A stretch of DNA of 64,000 bases from Straminergon stramineum. Taxonomy: Eukaryota; Streptophyta; Bryopsida; Hypnales; Calliergonaceae. Shown here piece after piece: positions 59,172-64,000 of the stretch. Location of the stretch: positions 22,928,248-22,992,247 of the forward strand of contig OY987266.1 of the NCBI GenBank assembly GCA_963920665.1, given 5' to 3'. The notes beneath the pieces were generated by a model, which was not told the DNA's origin, ran no database searches, and saw nothing but the letters and a program-made list of their open reading frames with translations. The translations under genes and the position numbers were made by a program. Position 1 is the stretch's first letter; every line of letters starts with the position of its first letter.

Positions 59172-62100
59172 TCAAGAACGATTAGGATTCTCAACCTTCC
59201 GGGAGCTACGAACGCTTGTTCGTTGAGAAAGTTGGGTCACTCCACTAGCAACAGCTTTTGGAATTGGTCTCCGAAGGTAAATCCAAGCGTATCCAATCCA
59301 GGACATTGATGTAGTGGCCACCACTGACCAGCTGCATCGGTTTAACGAAGTACAAGCGTCAGACTTGCCACAACTGAAGATTATTATTGTCTTTTGCACG
59401 AGTCCCAATATGATGATACAACTTGCAGCTTTTAAAATTACATGCACATGTGGAAAAGGGAAGAATCCTAGCCACCAGATATGATAGCGACAATCTTTAG
59501 AAACGAGAGAAGCCTGAAAGTCTTCATTCTCATGAAAATTACGATATTCTGAAAAACACTCACCTAAGAATAGAGACAACAGAATACGTGTCCGGAATGT
59601 CCATAGCGGGTAGGACAAGTGCAGTGCCAATAAGTGCCAATTGCAGCACCATGTTCACCTGATCCACAAATCACGATCTTATCACACCAACGCAATTATA
59701 AACAATGCATCGCCACTGAATGCACTCCAGAGAGAAGCCACCATTCCTCATGAACCCCTAAAAGACCAAAAATTCATGGTTTTAAAATAACCAATTCAAT
59801 TGATCATATTGTGAAAAATCAATATGATCAATATGGATGCTCAATAAACATGAGGTTCAAGCAGGGCTTATTGATCTAAGAAGTCGAATAAGAAGAGGTA
59901 AATAAAATACCTTGCTTATGTAAAGAGGTTCAACCTTCTCCACACCACCCGCACCAATCTTGAAGAATTCGCCCCAGCCTGACCACTGTTGATAAACACC
60001 AGGCGTCAGACTTTAGGTGTTTTTCATTTTCAAGTCAATATAATGCAGAAAAAAAGTAGCGCACGACAACCTAGAACTACCATACTTCTCTATCTCGGTC
60101 GAGAGAAATCACCTTCCAACGAAGTGTATATGCACGGTACACCAATGAGCCAACCAAAAGGACACCATCGCGGGCTACAATCAGTGAAACCAAGGCAGCT
60201 GCCATGCTAGAGACCCATCAGTATGCATGACCCGTGACACCCTCAAGGATTCGGAAAACTTTGTGGAAAAAGAAACCTCTTCACCTATGTACTCTGTGTC
60301 TCTCACTCAACAGCGACCTGCATACCACGTCAGCCTTAGAAGCAAGACATTAACCCACTATTCTAAGACCGGAGGGATCCAAGATCTCAACTACACTCTC
60401 AAAACAGTTCTTGTTTTCTGATCAGGACACTTTTCTCCTGTATTCGCTTAGCGTAAAAATCGCCATGCTACTACACAGGCAATGAAGAAAGCACACTTAC
60501 GATGTAAAAGGCCAGAGTATGCCATGGATACAGCAATACAACCAACGAGGACCTGCATTGACATGCATATAAGGTCAGCGCAGATATCAACTTCTGATTC
60601 GGAAAAACAGCCAAACAGCTGACCTTGGCATCTAGAGGTCTTCCAAAGAGAACCAAGTATGTCCTCTAGCTGAAGAGAAATTGAGCACCCTATTACAATT
60701 CCATGAAGAAAGCTAAGAGCGTGGAGTATACAGACACAGCCAAACATCTTTACCAATTCGAATTCGTATAACTAACCTTATCAGCAAGTGGATCAAGGTA
60801 AGATCCGAGAACTGAATTAATACCCTGCCGGCGCGCCATGTAACCATCGAGCTGCATCGTGCATAACAAACTCACAGATGTCAATCTGGCGGTTAATTTC
60901 TTCATAAGTTAATGAGGTATAATGCGTCAAAGGGGTTCAAAACATTGAGAACTTTAAAAAACGTGGGGATCATGACAAGCAAATGGGTGACAAGTGACAA
61001 ACTAATTTCAAGCCTTGTGAAAATTCGCAATAGTAAGGAAGAGGATAATAAAACCGTAAGGGACCTAATTTCGTCGCCTGTTCTCATACTAGTTACCAAC
61101 TGCAACTCACCTATTAATATACTTAGTTAAACTTATTAGCAAATGGTGTCAGCATGACTTCGCCGACTTTCTATAGTCACTCATCTTTCAAAGGAAATGG
61201 AGTTATCTAACATCCCTTCAATAGTGGTTCACAACCTCTCACTTTGAAAGATTGCATAAGAAGTTAATAAATTGTCATAAAGGCTCTTGTACCTGAAGAT
61301 CACTCCACAACTCTACACATCTCCCAAAATCCACATTCCTACATATGTCAACTGCTTAAAGTGACGCAAATAGCATCCTCTACCTTAAGTTGACTGCAAC
61401 AGTGGTTCGAAGACTAGGTAGAAATAAGATCAAGGCTGAACACAAAATCGTACCCAGTCACTTCCTCCGGCCAGCACTAGTCCAACAAGAGCAGGTTTCG
61501 CCATACCCTGAGTTATCATCCTGCAACAGCATGTACACTTATCAAATAACCATCCTACCGTTTGTTTTGTATAGCAGAATCCCTCAAGAGAATCAAATAG
61601 AGGCACGCATTGGCAGAATCTCCTAGACGCTACAGTGCATGCCTAAATAGTCAGTCCACACTCAACCCCTTCTAATGAAACACTGCAATTGCATATTCCA
61701 TACATATCCAGAGAATCTATCATGTTGTGCACACATCTGATTGGCCAAGTTGTGAGCACATAATAGAGTGCATTTAGAATCCCCTTTGCCCCTCCGAGGC
61801 AGTGTCGTTAGAGAGTTTTGGGTGTACTTCGCCAGATACAGTGAGACCGTAGCATCCGATGAAATAAAAGCAGTATGCTGTACTAAAGACTGATTCAAGC
61901 ACATGTAACCTATCCATTATGTGGCATATTCCGAAGTCTAGCTATATCAAGTGATTCTCCAAGTACTTCAATGTCACGACCGATGTTTCTATATAGAGGA
62001 GCAAGGATAGTCCTAACGAGAAACCTAATTAAAAAAAGATAGTCCACCTGAGAGAAAGCAATTACTGTAGGCATTCTGGAAATGTACCATACCATGCTAG

Positions 62101-62538
62101 CAGTGGGCCAGAAAGAAGGCGAGCGATGGAGATAGCATTCGGCCAATTCACAACCTCTTCCTTGCTCCATCCCGAGAATCTGCCAACCTCAGGAAGACTG
62201 GGAATAAATGTGCTTTGCTCCGAACGTACTGCAGTTGCCGAAATCTTATCCTCCTCGGTGATCCCCCTTTTCCCATCTCCTCGGTCTGTGGAATATGGAA
62301 ACCTGGAAACGTTGTTGAAAACGGGCCGGGTCCTTTCAGAAGAAGCTAAGAAATGACGCAGAGGAGTTGACAACACATCTTTAGGAGAAACACGTTTCGT
62401 CCAATCCTGAGACCTCCGAGGGTCCAGAAAAACAAGTTGATGATGGAGGGATGATAAGGGTCGCGCCCTTGCTGTATTTTCAGAGAAGGATAAGCAGAGG
62501 CGCCACGCTACCCAATGCGCGCGTTCAGGAATCCTCAT
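59172..62538 (-). CDS. CLS: Mitochondrial cardiolipin synthase (CDP-alcohol phosphotransferase), 8 exons, 351 aa
   Basis: Exons 62538-62093, 61520-61454, 60851-60777, 60552-60501, 60198-60113, 59985-59911, 59658-59564 and 59331-59172 sum to 1056 bases, a clean 351-residue frame. It joins phosphatidylglycerol to CDP-diacylglycerol in the inner mitochondrial membrane. The N-terminus is Arg/Ser-rich without acidic clusters early on ([14 protein letters not shown]), fitting a presequence. [17 protein letters not shown] precedes the complete family motif: D170-x2-D173-G174-x2-A177-R178-x8-G187-x3-D191-x3-D195 (read as [12 protein letters not shown] then GSYLDPLAD). Later come [15 protein letters not shown], the [10 protein letters not shown] / KVEPLYISK block typical of plant CLS, and two further membrane spans. 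All introns are GT-AG; exon 1 uses GCATG|GTATGG, the donor that keeps frame with the next exon. No lesions. Confidence 0.95.
61145..61400 (+). repeat. Dispersed repeat in CLS intron 2, partner of 58440-58690
   Basis: Same-order matches to the copy in the 3' flank; see that entry. The pair brackets most of the gene. Confidence 0.7.
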
Positions 62539-64000
62539 GGTCCTTTAGACTCTGAATCGACTAGAAGGGGATGTGAATAGAAATTTGAATTACGAACAGA
62601 AAATCAAGGATCAAGGATAATTTCGGGTAAAGGAGAAATGCACATTACGAGTTTCACCCTCAATATTCAGTATTAGTGGAATCTGCAAGGCAAAAAAAAA
62701 GGCGCTTCTGAGTAGTTCCCCTGTATTGCCTCCGCTACAACGAACATTTATCCAATCGCGATAGATCCACCACTGAACTTCCAAAATGCCGGCGCTCCTA
62801 TCCCAATTTCATCGAGGTAATTTCAGCTCGTGCAAAGTAGCACCAATTTTTCTTTTTAAGGATCCAAACCACTTCAATCCGCCTTCTTTTTAACATCCGA
62901 GTAGATCCACTTCTAGCTCAAGACTGCCATCAACCTGGCTTCAGAGTTCCCATTCACTAAACCCTAAACCCTACACACTCAATAGGGAGGCGGACTACAC
63001 ACATTAATACAGCTTTTTTCCCCTGCAAAAATCTCTCCAATTTCCAATGCGCCTCTCTTCGAATATGGAATCGAACAATCAAAAACCTTCGCAACTCTCG
63101 TTCCCTTCAAACCCACGATCAAAATTCTATATCTTCACCAAAAACAAGCAAAGTCACGCTATTCACAGCAGTAACTTCACGAAATTCTTAGCAGCTCACA
63201 CTACGCAGGTACAATGCAATTTCTGCACACAAATGCCCGCGATCACTGCCAACAGTGATGCTGAGTCCCATTGAAGCTGCTGCAAAATGTAACGGTAGGA
63301 GAAACTACAGGGCAAAAAGATTGATGTCGAGCACGGCCATAGGGCTCTTTTCTAAAACGGATGAACAGAACTCCGACGGAAATGAGGATGACTCCGTCTG
63401 TCAAATGCAAGAACTGATCCGATTCGATCCGATCTGCCCACGTGGGATGATGAGGTGGCAATTTATGGTGGTTCATCGGGACACGTGTCAGAAGAAGGCG
63501 GGCGCTGCTGGTGGTACAGAAAACACAATGAGTGTAGTCTTGGGTTTTGGATAATTTCCGGATAGCGTTGCTTTGGAGTGTAGTGAGCGGAACTTCCAAT
63601 ACAGTTGGAAGTTGGAACTTGAAATTATTTAAATCTTTAGCTCTGTTAAGGCTGGCTAATAATTAAGCACTTGACATTTTGCAATAATATTCTAATTTGT
63701 ATAATCACTCATATTGGGTGAAAAGGCAATATTGGAATGGGATTAACAAATATTTACTTAGTCAAAAAGCAACCACAGCATTCATATTTATAGAAAGTTG
63801 AAATGAATCATTATATAAGACAATTCAAAGAAGGTAGAAAAATGTATCAATACAAAGAAGAAGCATACCTTCCATATGTGAACCATAAATTGATATATTT
63901 TGGGAATTACTATAGTGTTCACTTTTGAAGTAGACTTTCTATTTCATACTTTGAACATTTAGGGTACACTCACACAACCACAAAGGACAATTATTCCCGC
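62539..64000. promoter_or_regulatory. CLS upstream region with telo-box; no further gene resolved
   Basis: Tandem AAACCCTAAACCCTA (about 62960-62974) is a telo-box. A small exon-like start (ATGCCGGCG at about 62788, reaching CATCGAG|GTAATT) and two overlapping open frames at about 63047-63599 suggest a possible divergent gene, but none resembles a family and no splice model joins them. From 63600 on the sequence is AT-rich with nothing recognised. Confidence 0.35.

Noticed and set aside
62066..62092. Reading through the first CLS donor to end the protein at GTFPECLQ
   Set aside because: The donor GCATG|GTATGG joins in phase to exon 2 and restores the conserved segment up to the catalytic motif; the read-through lacks the active site.
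63047..63599. Possible divergent gene next to CLS
   Set aside because: Frames on both strands overlap, none resembles a known protein, and no coherent splice model closes; kept only as an open possibility.

Overview
This window is nuclear DNA of a land plant. The evidence is spliceosomal introns with GT/GC-AG borders, a plant-type cytosolic ribosomal protein S9 gene, a WAT1/nodulin MtN21-type transporter, a plant mitochondrial cardiolipin synthase, telo-box (AAACCCTAA) motifs, and plant-style transposon relics. The species cannot be read from the sequence. Low gene density, AT-rich spacers and two gene types unusual in flowering plants (a bacterial-type lysine 2,3-aminomutase relative and a lipase-like/GTPase fusion) make me lean to a bryophyte or lycophyte, but this is inference.

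Layout. (1) 1.2-11.0 kb, + strand: a nine-exon gene for an 871-residue protein joining a class-3-lipase-like domain (nucleophile Ser replaced by Arg), a Gly/Ala-rich membrane segment and a C-terminal P-loop GTPase domain. It is the most unusual object here. Introns 3-7 each carry at least one copy of a short inverted-repeat element. (2) 11.0-18.9 kb: AT-rich spacer with a foldback element, a CACTA MITE with intact target-site duplication, a field of recurring ACAATTTGTC motifs and a TTAA-flanked element. (3) 18.9-20.1 kb: RPS9, three exons. (4) 20.1-29.3 kb: LTR-like sequence with a primer-binding-site-like motif, a decayed PIF/Harbinger transposase, and a TIR element with a 6-bp duplication. 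(5) 29.3-32.9 kb, - strand: a KamA-family radical SAM gene broken by two in-frame stops and a 4-bp duplication, with a LINE fragment in its long intron. (6) 35.5-39.5 kb, - strand: an intact seven-exon WAT1-related transporter with a GC-AG intron. (7) 39.7-58.4 kb: repeat-dominated, including TTAA-flanked elements with piggyBac-like ends, more 6-bp-duplication TIR elements, hairpins and dispersed duplications. (8) 59.2-62.5 kb, - strand: an intact eight-exon cardiolipin synthase. (9) 62.5-64 kb: its upstream region with a telo-box; no gene resolved.

The genes look like unrelated single neighbours, not a pathway cluster. Exon models were built by hand from splice signals, reading phase and family knowledge. 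Three intact genes close in phase across all exons (871, 427 and 351 residues), as does RPS9 (198 residues), which is strong internal support. No database search was run.
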